This document shows positions 16,497 to 27,823 of a stretch of DNA of 64,000 nt, one piece after another. Made by a program: the position numbers and the translations under genes. Each line of letters begins with the position of its first letter. The stretch's first letter is position 1. Location of the stretch: assembly GCA_021904315.1 (NCBI GenBank), contig CM038912.1, positions 19,183,061-19,247,060 on the forward strand, written 5' to 3'. Below the pieces are notes generated by a model. It saw only the letters and a list, made by a program, of their open reading frames with translations. It searched no databases and was not told where the DNA came from. Origin of the DNA: Sphagnum magellanicum (taxonomy: Eukaryota > Streptophyta > Sphagnopsida > Sphagnales > Sphagnaceae).

Positions 16497-16970
16497 AATC
16501 CCTCACACAACAATCCTCTCCTCTCTATCTCTCTCTTAAATCTTTCTCTCGTGTGTCTCTATCTGAGAGAGAGCGACAGAGAGGGCTAGAGAGAGAGAGG
16601 AAGCGGAAATGTGCAGCGGAAACGCGGAGAAGACGACTTCCGAACCAGTTCTAGGTCTGGAAGGCGGACATCTTAGGTTCGGCAAAAGAAGAATAAGCGC
16701 TTGTCCTTGTTGCCGAACCATTTTTAGGTCTGGAATCAGGTCCTTTTAGGTTTGGAAGAAGGAAAAATCCTGCTACTGATATTGTTGGACCCTTCTTGCG
16801 CTCCTTTCCTTGCAGAGAGGGAGAGCAAGGGAGAGAGAGATAGTGATCGAGAAATTACTCGTGCTTGCTTGGCTGTGAATCTCGTCTGTAGAATCCTTTT
16901 GAGATCTTGTTGGTTTTGTGGTGGTTTCTTCTTGCATGCGCGGCGGAAGAAGCTTGGTGCTGAGGAGGAG
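16497..16970. promoter_or_regulatory. Divergent promoter shared by eIF3f and CPSF160
   Basis: Only 474 bases separate the two start codons, which face away from each other, so both 5' UTRs and core promoters must lie here. Visible elements are CT/GA-rich blocks at about 16515-16605, a direct repeat GCGGAAA(T/C) near 16611-16625, and three copies of TT(T/C)TAGGT(C/T)TGGAA near 16648, 16722 and 16745. No obvious TATA box was picked. Co-regulation is inferred from the arrangement. Confidence 0.7.
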
Positions 16971-19900
16971 ATGAGCTATGCGGCGTTCAAGATGGTGCAT
17001 TCGCCCACGGGAGTGGAGCATTGTGCAGCGGCATACCTGACCCACACTGCAGGACATTTGGACACAACCGACATTGCGTCGTTCGGGCCTCTTGAGTTCG
17101 GGTACTGGGGTGGTGGTGGTGTTTCTGCTACGCCCAAGGAAGGGGGAGGAGGAGGATCCGGAAGCGGTGGCTTGCCACCGAACCTTGTCGTCGCCAAAGC
17201 CAATTTGCTGGAGGTTTACCATGTTCGGGTGCTGCTGGAAGGGGATGAGAGGACGAGTAGTGGTGGTGGCAGCAGCAACAACAATGGCAGCGGCGCTTCT
17301 TCTGTGGCTACTGCTGGTGCTATTCATGGCACACTGGGAAAGACTGAGGTAGTAGCGGCTCGAGGTAGTAGTCTCCCGGCTGCCGTCTCTTCCGTCAAGC
17401 TCGAACTCGCTTGCTCTTACAGGTTTGGTTTTCGGAAATCTCCCTCCCGGAAGGTTTGAAATGCAGCATAGCAAAGCAAAGATAAAGCAAATCATATTCT
17501 TCGCTGCTGGGAGCAAGCAAGCATTTCGCAGCTCTTGCCGCTCTTGGTAGTTAGGGTTTGTAGTTTTAGGGTTGTAGAGGTTCGCAAGCAAGCAAAGCTC
17601 CGAGGAGTCTCCTGAGAAATACTCCTCCAATAAGAGTTTCACAGTATCCAGGAAGAATCTCTTCTTGCCACCACCCATGATGATGCCTCTTTTGATGAGG
17701 TTTTCTGGGGGTTTTGATCTCTCTCTACAGGCAGGATTTGGGAGGTTTTGTGAGGTTCTTTATGACCTGAGCCATTGTTTCTGTTTGTATAGACTGCATG
17801 GAAATGTGGAGAGCTTGGCAGTCTTGTCACATCGACGAGAAGAATGCCGGAGGCGCCGTGATGCCATTGTGCTGGCTTTCCGAGATGCAAAGATTGCAGT
17901 TCTTGAATTTGATGACTCCACCCATGGTCTTCGTGCAAGGTAAAGTGCCTAATACAGTGAGGAGACTCCATTGTTTCTCTATTGTCTCTTGGCCCACACA
18001 AACTAACATTTTGCTCTCAGTCGTAAAAGACAGAGTTTTGGGTCAAGAAAGGTTCAGGGTTTTCTTTACGAGAAAACCTTCGTTCAACAATAACTAAAAA
18101 ATTCTGAATCTTTTGATGTTGTGCTGCCAATACTATTGGGCAGCAGCTCCTTGCATTACTTTGAGGGTCCAGAATGGCAACACCTGAAACGAGGTCGAGA
18201 GAGCTTTCCTTGTGGGCCAATAGTGCGAGCTGACACACAGGGCCGTTGTGCTGGTGTTCTGGTGTACACATGTCAGATGGTCATTTTGAAGGCCTCCCAG
18301 GTCAGTAGTGCCGATCCCATGTCTGGCTCAAACTGATTGTATTGGGGGTCAGGAATGTCTTGTGCTTCAAAGAGGTTGCAATTATGTTTGATCATAAGAA
18401 TGAAAGCATTGTATTGACCCAACACTCAGTGGCATGAAAGGGAAGTCATGCCAATGTGGTTGTTGGTCCTACTACAGATCTGTGAGTTACATTGTTGTCA
18501 GTCCTGGAAATGGAACAGGAACTTGGGACACAATGTTTTGAGCAGATCAAATATACTCTGTTTACTTACACCCACTGTTGGGAACTTATAGAATCAATGG
18601 GGATGTAATGTCAGCTAGTCACTGCCATTCACAATGAGGTGTATGTTGTCATTTTTTCCTTGCAACTTGTCTGGGATAACTGCTGAATATTTGGGGGCCC
18701 CCAATTGACCTGGAATTATGGAGTCGCAGGTAGGTTATGGACTTGGGGAAGAGGAAGAAGGACCCAACCTTGGAGGCATAATCTGTGCTCACATTGAGTC
18801 ATCATATGTCGTGAGCCTCCGTGATCTGGATATGAAATTTGTGAAGGACTTTGTATTTCTACATGGCAAGCCATCACTCCCTACCCACTGTTGACTTTGA
18901 TATTGCTTTCATAACTCCAGGATCCTTGCTTTTTATCAGTTTGGTCCAGTATCACAGACTACCTCTCTGTGCAATCTTCAATCACTCTCTGTGCACATCA
19001 GTGCAGTGCAGAATCTGTAAATCTGGAAGCAAATTGATGTTATATAAGCATCTTGTCCAGCAGTTATGTGAAGGACTTGTGTGGGTAGGAATGTTGTCTT
19101 CTTCTCAAAGTTTGACATTTCTGAACTCAATGTGTTAATAGTTCTTACTAATCATCTGGATGCCGATGGAGCAGTGTGACTCCAATGTGTTGAATATTCA
19201 CAGATCTGGCAAATAATGTGTGCTGTGCAGGTTACACAGAGCCAGTTGTTGTGGTGCTTCATGAGAAAGAGCCTACATGGGCAGGACGGGTGGCAGTAAG
19301 GCGGCACACATGTGCCATTACTGCACTCAGTATCAATACCACACTGAAGCAGCATCCTCTCATCTGGTCTGCTACTGTATGTGTGCTCCTTTTTTATGTG
19401 CCTCCTTAAGAGCTGATGTGCTATTTCTTTTTGATAGAGATAATTGCACAAAAGGAACCCAATGGATAGCGTTTGGACCTGAGAATTGCACTATAACAAC
19501 TCAACAGCTTACATGTGCAATCTGTTGTTATGATACAGAATCTGCCTTATGATGCCTACAAGCTCTTGGCTGTTCCCTCTCCTATTGGTGGTGTGCTTGT
19601 GCTGTGTGCAAACACGATACACTACCACAGTCAGGTACTGCCCTTACAACCTGGGATCTGGCCCTTTCACTTGTTGCAAAGATTTCCATTAGTGCTTTTT
19701 GTTCGCTGCAAAATGTCTAAATGCCAGTCTTTTTTTCCAGCTATGTTTACTTCTATTTCAAGCTGAAAGTCCTTTTCATGAATGTTTTCTGAGAAGCATT
19801 ATGCACTTGCAGTTAACATTTGTGATGTGGATACCTATGTTTACTGGATGCAGTCCACTTCGTGTGCACTTGCTCTGAATGAATTTGCGGTTGCACCAGA

Positions 19901-22900
19901 AGGCAGGTCAGTATTGGGAACTGATTGTCCAGTTATCTGCTTGTGACACAAAGGGCTATTGAGTAGGTAACGCCAGCCTGAAACAAAAAGTAGAAGCTTT
20001 AGCAAAGAAGAGAAGCCTGAAGTGGGCTCTGATTTTGCCTTTGGGGTTGCACAGTCCAGACTTTCCAAAATCCAAAATAACGGTAGAGCTTGACACTGCT
20101 CATGCCGCGTGGGTGTCACATGATGTTGCTCTCCTATCAACAAAGACTGGCAACTTACTTCTTCTTTCTCTTGTATATGATGGAAGGTGTGGTGGCAACC
20201 CTTCTTATCCTGTCTTGTTTGTGACTTATGTGCATTGTTATTGTGACCAGAAACAGGACTAAAATGAGGCATTTGGGGTTACACAACCCTGTAATGCTAT
20301 ATTGTCTTGTCATGGGACTGTATGTTGAGGGTCTTGATGGTGATAGTGCTAAAAGAATAGAAGACCTTGGTTTTCTCAGTCTTTAACTCTTATAGCAGAT
20401 TCTGTCACTGACCATTTTTGTTACAACTATTGAGAGTATGAATGGGGATGCTGTTGGTGATGCAGGTCTGTGCAGAATTTAGAGCTTTCTAGATCAAAGG
20501 CCTCAGTTTTGGCCTCTGTAAGCATGTGCACCTCTCTCCTGTTACTTGGAATCATGATGTGCTACTCATTGCAAGCAGAAGAGCTATTGGCTCTTTGACT
20601 ATCTTTATACAACCACAATTTTTGTAGATCTCTTGATGATTTGATACAAAAAAATTTCCATGGAGGATTTGGGATGCTCAAAAGAATTGTGTAGCAAGGG
20701 ATGTGTTGCAGCTTTCCCTATGGCATTAGCTGTTGCTTTTCCACCCTTTCGTTGATCTTCTTCAGAATGATCTTCCTGAAAACTCCTTTTCAGGTGGCAG
20801 TTTTATGGCAAGTCCATATGGTGTCCACAGTCTTATGAATGTGCTCTGGATGGGCTGTGTGCAACTCACTGTGTTTGAGGATGGTCAGGGAGTGGCAGTG
20901 CAGTTCTCTATACTTGTGGGTTCTGACAAAACAGAGTTTTCACCACTTTGTGTGTGTGTCTGTTTGTGTGAAGTGTATGTGCATGGTGGGTGATAAGTGT
21001 TTTTTTCTTGGGAGTCGGCTTGCGGATAGCCTCCTGGTGCAATACACAGCAGGGAATGCATCAGCAGGAACCCCAGGTTTCAGTTACAAGCCTGGTAAAG
21101 AGGAGGTGGGGATTGTTTCCAATCTCTGTTACCATAGGTATCAAAGGGAGTCTGGGTATTACATTGGCTGAATCCTCCTGATGGCTGACCTCATCAAAGA
21201 ATCAAACTGCTCTCTGGAGATTTTCTGCACTGCATCTTTTGTGCTTCAGACTTTGTAGACACTGTTGAGGACTTAACTCTTTGTAATCTTGTTATTCTTC
21301 AAGCAGGGTGACATCGAAGGGGATATCTCAGTTCCAGCGGCAAAGAGGCTAAAACGAGCAGCCTCTGATCCTGTTCAGGAAGGCGTGAGTGCGGAAGAGA
21401 TGTCACTTTACTATTCCTCTCCGACCTCATCTGATACTTCCCAGGTACTGAACTGTTAGGCTATTATCTCTGAGCTTGCATGCACAGGCAGAGTTCTGTA
21501 TTCAATTGGTAGTTGTGCTGAGGTAACTTTCTATCACTTCTGATTCTAGCTTGATGCTTTTGGAAATTTATATATTGTGGCTGGAATGGCAAACTTATGA
21601 TGCAGAAAAAGACCTTCTCCTTTGCGGTGAGGGATTCATTAGTGAACATTGGTCCTCTGAGAGACCTTGCTTATGGACTGCGTTCAAATGCAGACGCAGG
21701 TGCTTCTGGACTCAGCAAGCAGAGCAACTATGAGCTGGTGGGTGGGCCACATACTCTGCCCTCTTCATCTTAATTTTGACACTGGATGCTGGTTCTTGGG
21801 AATTTTAGTTTTCTCCACATCATTGACATGAATAGACAGGTCTCAATTAGTCAATCTTCTTGCAGATGTTTGTGCCTTCTTAAAGCCTCTCTTTCTTTTT
21901 ATTGTTCTTTATGAACCTTCAGAGTTTCTCTCCTGCTGTCAGTCATCTGGAAGCCTAGTTTGTGTCCTGTTCCATGCTACTTGGATGTGTTTCTTGCAAA
22001 CCTTGATTGCACATAGCACAATCCTTGATGTCTGCAACCACCACCACTGTATCCTTTTTCCAGACTTTCAATCTGGCATAATTCTGCAGGTGGCTTGCTC
22101 TGGTCATGGAAAGAATGGGAGTCTATCTGTGCTACATCAATCAATACGTCCTGATCTCATCACAGAGGTAGGCATTCCTATGATCACTGGGTGGCAAAGT
22201 TTGACCAGTAATGTTTCTTACATCAAGAGTATAGTATGCTGGGGTATTCTGCAAGTAATACCTAGCATCTGGACTTTGAGATCGATGTGCAAGAGATGGA
22301 TGATGGAGGAATCGTTTTAGAATGAGAGGTTTGTGGGGGTGCACACTGTGTTCTATGTTGCTCATTTGTATGACAATGTGCATGACTTGCAGGTTGAGCT
22401 CCCAGGGTGTACTGGGATCTGGACTGTCTACCACAAGGCACAGAGAGATTCTGCATCTGACGTTGATTTGGTGACTTCTAAAGATGAGGAGTTCCATGCT
22501 TACCTCATTATTAGTTTGGGTTCTCGAACCATGGTAAGATGTCCTGCATATAGATGTCCTGGATATTAGTTCCTGTGACTTCTTATCACATTGCAAGCAC
22601 CCTTCCAGTTTACACTATGCCGAGAAGCAGTTTTCTGAGTTGCTGGATGGTCCATTCTCTTATCTGTCTCATAGGCAGTTTCGGCAGGTGCTTGAAACAG
22701 GAGACACCTTGGGAGAGGTCACTGAGTCAGTTGAGTACTACACAGAGGGAGGGACCATCATTGCTGGCAATTTATTTGGCAGGTAGGTAGACAAAAATGA
22801 TCATTTACTAAAAACAGTTGGGTCCAATTCTGGGTTTGTTCATGAGCTCACTTTGAGGGCTGACAATAAAATGAACTTGGATGGCGCACCACAGTTGTTG

Positions 22901-25900
22901 GTGCCATAGAATGCTGGAAGTTGTTGCAGGCTGCATACCCAAGTTCAAATCTTCAAGGATTTATTCCAGGAGTTGTGGGGGCCAGTGGTTCCCATAGATA
23001 TATTTATACTGTGGAGAGGGTGTAGGCACTGTGTAGTGCAGGTATTTGATAGAGGATTACGACTTCTGGATGGAGCCATTCAGATGCAAGAGCTGCTCAT
23101 TGAAAGGCCAGAGGCTGAGACAAATGGAAGTGTTCCTTCAACCGGTAATCTGGTGGTCGGAGCAGCTATTGCAGACCCATTTGTTGTATTGAAGATGGCA
23201 GATGGTGCTTTACAGCTAGTTGTGGGAGGTATATTTTCATCATTCATGTTCTCCCTTTGTGGTTGTTCTGTGGAGACAGGCTGCACATTGTTATAGAAAG
23301 AAAGGGTACTAATGTCTTGCAAAGCTCCCTGAGGACATGGGAGAATGTCAGTGGAAATGGCACACTTGCATGCTATGTCATGTTTGAACTGTTAGATATG
23401 CACAAATACTTTTCTTTGTTTTGGTCTCATAATATCATGTGGCAAATGGGTTATTGGCAACAGATCCAGCAACTTCCACAATGACAATTTCTTCACCATC
23501 CAGTTTTGCCTCCAATACAGACCTGATAACAGCTTTTTCACTTTATCAAGACAAAGGTCCTTATTGTTGGTTGCGAAGGGCATGCAAAGATTCTTCTGAG
23601 AGAAGTCAATTGTCTACTGCTCCTGATCAGGGTAAAGTGTTCTGCGTCATCTGTCGTCAAACTGGGAGACTGGAGATTTATGAGCTCCCACATGTGACAT
23701 GTGTCTTCAGTGTTGAGAACTTCAACTATGGGATGTCTGTGCTTTGGGATAACAAGGTGTCTGAGAAGAGAGTGTCTTCAAATGCGGCATTGCGAGATGG
23801 GGCAGAGGAGGATGAGACAGCTGGTGAAGATATGTTACGGGACACTGCATCTCAGCTACTTGTTACTCAAGTGTGCTTTGAACGCTGGGGTGAAAAGTTC
23901 GGCCGCCCGTTCCTGCTTGCAACTCTTTCTGATGGGACAATGCTGTGTTATCATGCTTTCTGCTATGAAGTTCCTGAAACTGGTGATGCATTGGAGTATG
24001 CAGACTCAATCGGGAGGGGCAATGCCAAAGAAACCCCTAGGCTTGGAAACCTGCGGTTTGTGCGTATGCCAATTGATTGGGTTAGTGGGGAGGATGAAGG
24101 GGTTGGAGAGAAGAACCCTACCCTCCAATTTTATCCTTTCAGAAATGTGGGTTCTATGTCTGGTGTTTTCATGACAGGATCAAGACCAGCTTGGCTCATG
24201 ATCTGTCGGCAAAGAATTCGATGTCACCCTCAGGTGAGCTGAAGTTCTCAGATTTGAAGGCTGCATGTATATGGCACTTCCTAACAGCTAGCCACACTTA
24301 TCATAGAAGCCACAGAATGAGACACAATTTTCCACCCACATGAGAAATCCCTGCAGTCTCTTTTGTCATAATAGTTGTTGGTCAAAATGCAATCATCTCT
24401 ACAAGTCATTGAGAAGATTGCTCATGGGATGGAATATGTTGAAAACAATAGCTCAGTCCAATCTAGGTCTTAACTAGAAACTGAGTACAGATTTCTGTAA
24501 CATCCATAATTGGCTGTGAAATGGCAGTTCTGTGATGGAGCCATACTGGGTTTCACTCCTCTACACAATGTAAATTGCACACATGGCTTTATCTACGTCA
24601 CAGCAGAGGTTCTTATCTCCACCCCTCTTTTGCACTAAGATAGTTCTTCCATGTATAGACAATTGTCTTGTAGCTGAATTAGTGCATTCTCTGAAAACTT
24701 TTGTTGATTAGATACAGATGCTGTCCTTCCTTGTGATCAATTAGGTGGATTGATTGTGCAGGGACTCCTGAAGATCTGTCAACTACCATCACTTCTCTTT
24801 TATGATAATGACTGGGCAGTTCAGAAGGTGTGAATTATCACTTCTTGTTTTGCATTTCGTATCTGAGAACTTCAAAGATGATGATGACTTGTCTGAAGCT
24901 CAGTGATCTTGTTACCTCAGTTCCTAGGCTCTGTAAAGATGATTATGATTCTTGAATTTTGTGGGTGAGGTCCCAAATTGCCAACAAAAGAATGTAGCTG
25001 AATGATGCTAAACTGTGGTATCATTTTGGTGTTTCAGATTCCACTCCGTGGTACCCCTCATCAAGTTACATATCATCCAGATGTGAATCTGTATGCCCTT
25101 ATCATGTCCACTCCTGTAAGTGTCACTGTGTTGCCATTCCACACAAGTTTCATTGTTTTTTGCTTTGTGTCAATAATTTGGTACCTTTGTTTCCATGGTT
25201 ATTTGCACTAGTCTTTTTGAGCCTAACAATGAACAAAAAGCTTGATGTGCTGCTATGTGCAACCAGTGAACCTTAATGTACTCTCTATTGACTGCCAGTC
25301 TGCATTAGTATGTCTTACTGGTTTTTGGAGCATGATTGTTGGAACATAGGACTGTTGAATAGAAGCTTTAATTCAACGTTGGCTGGCTTGTGGGGGCAGT
25401 CATCCTGGTCAGCATCTCAAGTTATGGCTGGTGAAGCTTCAAGTGGAAACTATACTGATCAGCAAACTGAGGAGTCACTGGCAGAGGATGGACAGAAACT
25501 TGTGACATCAGAAGAATTTGAAGTCAGAATTATTGAGCCAGCCCAGCCAGGGAGTGACTGGGAGACCAAAGCCAGTATCAAGATGCACATGACAGAAAAT
25601 GCCCTTACTGTTCGCATTGTTAACATACGGGTGGGTCTGTCTGTCTGTCTACCTCTATATGTGCCTGTCTGCTCTGTGTACTTGAACATAATTGTCTTAA
25701 TGACATGGAGACAAATGAGAACATTGCCTCTTTTTGAAACCTTTTTGTAGTGTACTGCATCCACAGGGAAGCATCAACACATGCCCCATTTCTCAAGTTT
25801 TGAGGCTAATCCTAATGCTGTAGCTTTCCTTGGGGTTAGTTTTCAGGTAAATGATACACAAATGGAGATGCTTGTTGGATTAGATTCCAGAGGGAAAGGT

Positions 25901-27823
25901 ACAGACCAGGAGGAATGCTCTTGTTTTGAAAGTAATTGCTAACAGAAGTGGTGACAGAATGTCAGGACACACATGTTTGTATAATTGGAAGGTTTGTGGA
26001 ACATTGTGGTTTGAGCATCTGTGGGTGTTCAACTAAGTTAGCAGTGATGTGTGTGTGTACTACCCAACAGAACATAATGACAGATCAGACACAAACCATG
26101 CTTGCCATAGGTACTGCCTATGTGCAAGGGGAGGATGTTGCTGCAAAAGGGCGCATCATACTTGTCTCAGTTGGCCAGGGTACCAATGATCCGTCTACAT
26201 GGGTATGTTTACATCAGTACTGCCATTGTAGAAATATTCCTCACACTAGTGCTGTTATTACTAGCTTTGTTCTCTTGCAATACACTGTGTTGTATAGTTT
26301 TCATCCTTGTTCATTGAAACCCCCGTCTAATAGGGCAATATAATCTGCCGGGACAATCAGAAATCTGGCACAAGGTAGTAGAGAGAAAGAATCTGTTCTA
26401 TTGCACACTTTTGCCTTTGGTCCAACACAAACAAGGATTTCCATCATTTGTGCAGGCAAGAGAGGTTTACTCAAAGGAGCTTAAGGGTGCCATATCAGCA
26501 ATTGCATCACTACAGGGCCATCTTCTTATTGCAATAGGCCCCAAAATCATTCTTCACACATGGAATGGATCAGAACTCAATGGTGCTGCATTCTTTGATG
26601 CCCCTCTCTATGTTGTGAGCCTCAATATTGTAAGTTCTCACTTGCCCCTGAAATATATTCAATGGTGTCAGACATGAATTCTAATATGCAATATGTTCTT
26701 CTGTGAGGTTCTCGCACTTCATAAGCAGATTGAAGACTTTCAACCTCCATTATGTCATTCCAGGTGAAGAATTTTGTGCTGTTTGGTGACATCCATAAAA
26801 GTATCTACTTCCTGTGCTGGAAAGAGGATGGTGCCCAGCTTACGTTGCTGGCCAAAGACTTTGGGGCACTGGACTGCTATACAACAGAATTTTTAATTGA
26901 TGGAAGTACACTAAGTCTGCTGGTGTCGGACAGTCACAAGAATCTTCAGGTAAGGCTCAGACTATTTCATGCTACAAATTCCATGTGTACTGGTTTTTTG
27001 GCCATCATTTACTGATGCCAAGAAAGTGAGATGCTTCAAAGAGTTTGCTGGTGGAAGTTTTGGTGGTAGCATGTTCCTCAGAAAAGGTGCAGTGCTTGAG
27101 TAAGACATGGACATAAAGAAAATAGGGAATGCTGATAAGGACTAGTGGCAATGGCAGATCTTTTCCTATGCTCCAAAAAGTGTGGAAAGCTGGAAGGGCC
27201 AGAAGCTGCTCCCAAGAGCAGAATTCCACTTGGGTGCACATGTAGCCAAGTTCCTTCGGTTGCAAATGCTCCCAACTGCAAGCACTGCACGGTCAAACCG
27301 CTTTGCCGTCCTCTTTGGGACCCTGGATGGTGCTATTGATTATCTAGCACCAGTGGATGAATTAACCTTCCGGCGGCTGCAAACTCTACAGAGAAAACTG
27401 GTTGATTCAGTTGCACATGTTGCAGGATTGAATCCCCGGGCATTTCGCCAGTTTCGGTGTGATGGCAAAGCTCACAGACCGGGCCCTGACAATATTGTTG
27501 ATTGTGAGCTGTTGAGCCAGTAAGCATCTCCATTGTTCACTGTTGGATTCTGTGCTGATGTTGGATTTTGTTTGTCTATTTGTGACTTTTGGCTAAAGAA
27601 CATGCTGTTGCAGATGATAGAACTTTGTTGTCCACTTTGATCCTGATTCATGGACAAGATTTGTATGCTATGCAGTTTAAGATGATACATTATGGTGAGT
27701 TGATGCAGTTATGAAATGTTGGCATTGGATGAGCAATTGGAGATAGCGCGCCAAATTGGAACTACACGAGCACACGTGTTAACCAATCTACGGGACCTAG
27801 CACTGAGCACCAGTTTCTTGTAA
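16971..27823 (+). CDS. CPSF160: Cleavage and polyadenylation specificity factor subunit 1 (CPSF160), about 26 exons
   Basis: The large nuclear scaffold subunit of the mRNA 3'-end complex. My exons: 16971-17422, 17793-17939, 18144-18300, 18730-18865, 19231-19376, 19539-19634, 19854-19906, 20055-20186, 20466-20517, 20974-21105, 21307-21444, 21606-21737, 22090-22167, 22393-22533, 22688-22782, 23026-23228, 23464-24233, 24528-24608, 24762-24827, 25038-25115, 25400-25630, 26071-26202, 26456-26629, 26764-26949, 27158-27519 and 27709-27823, or 1,494 codons (Arabidopsis about 1,440). Diagnostic stretches are YRLHGNVESLAVLS, FEGPEWQHLKRGRESF, EPVVVVLHEKEPTWAGRV, FFLGSRLADSLLVQY, NIGPLRDLAYGLRSNADAG, LAIGTAYVQGEDVAAKGRI and YEMLALDEQLEIARQIGTTR. 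KRAASD/KRLKR is a possible nuclear signal. Exon 1 has Gly/Ser-rich inserts. Intron 4 has a GC donor (18866). The exon 10 and 21 starts and exon 16's acceptor are my least certain boundaries. Confidence 0.95.
17545..17575 (+). promoter_or_regulatory. Two telo-box-like motifs in CPSF160 intron 1
   Basis: TTAGGGTTT near 17550 and TTTTAGGGTT near 17565 match the plant telo-box (AAACCCTAA), known from the 5' regions and first introns of translation-related and housekeeping genes. Position within 150 bases downstream of exon 1 fits that pattern. No functional evidence can be read from the sequence. Confidence 0.4.

Noticed and set aside
16773-17678. 301-codon open frame on the minus strand over CPSF160 exon 1
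   Set aside because: It is antisense to a well-supported exon, is rich in Thr/Ser/Pro runs mirroring the Gly/Ser-coding repeats, and shows no family similarity.
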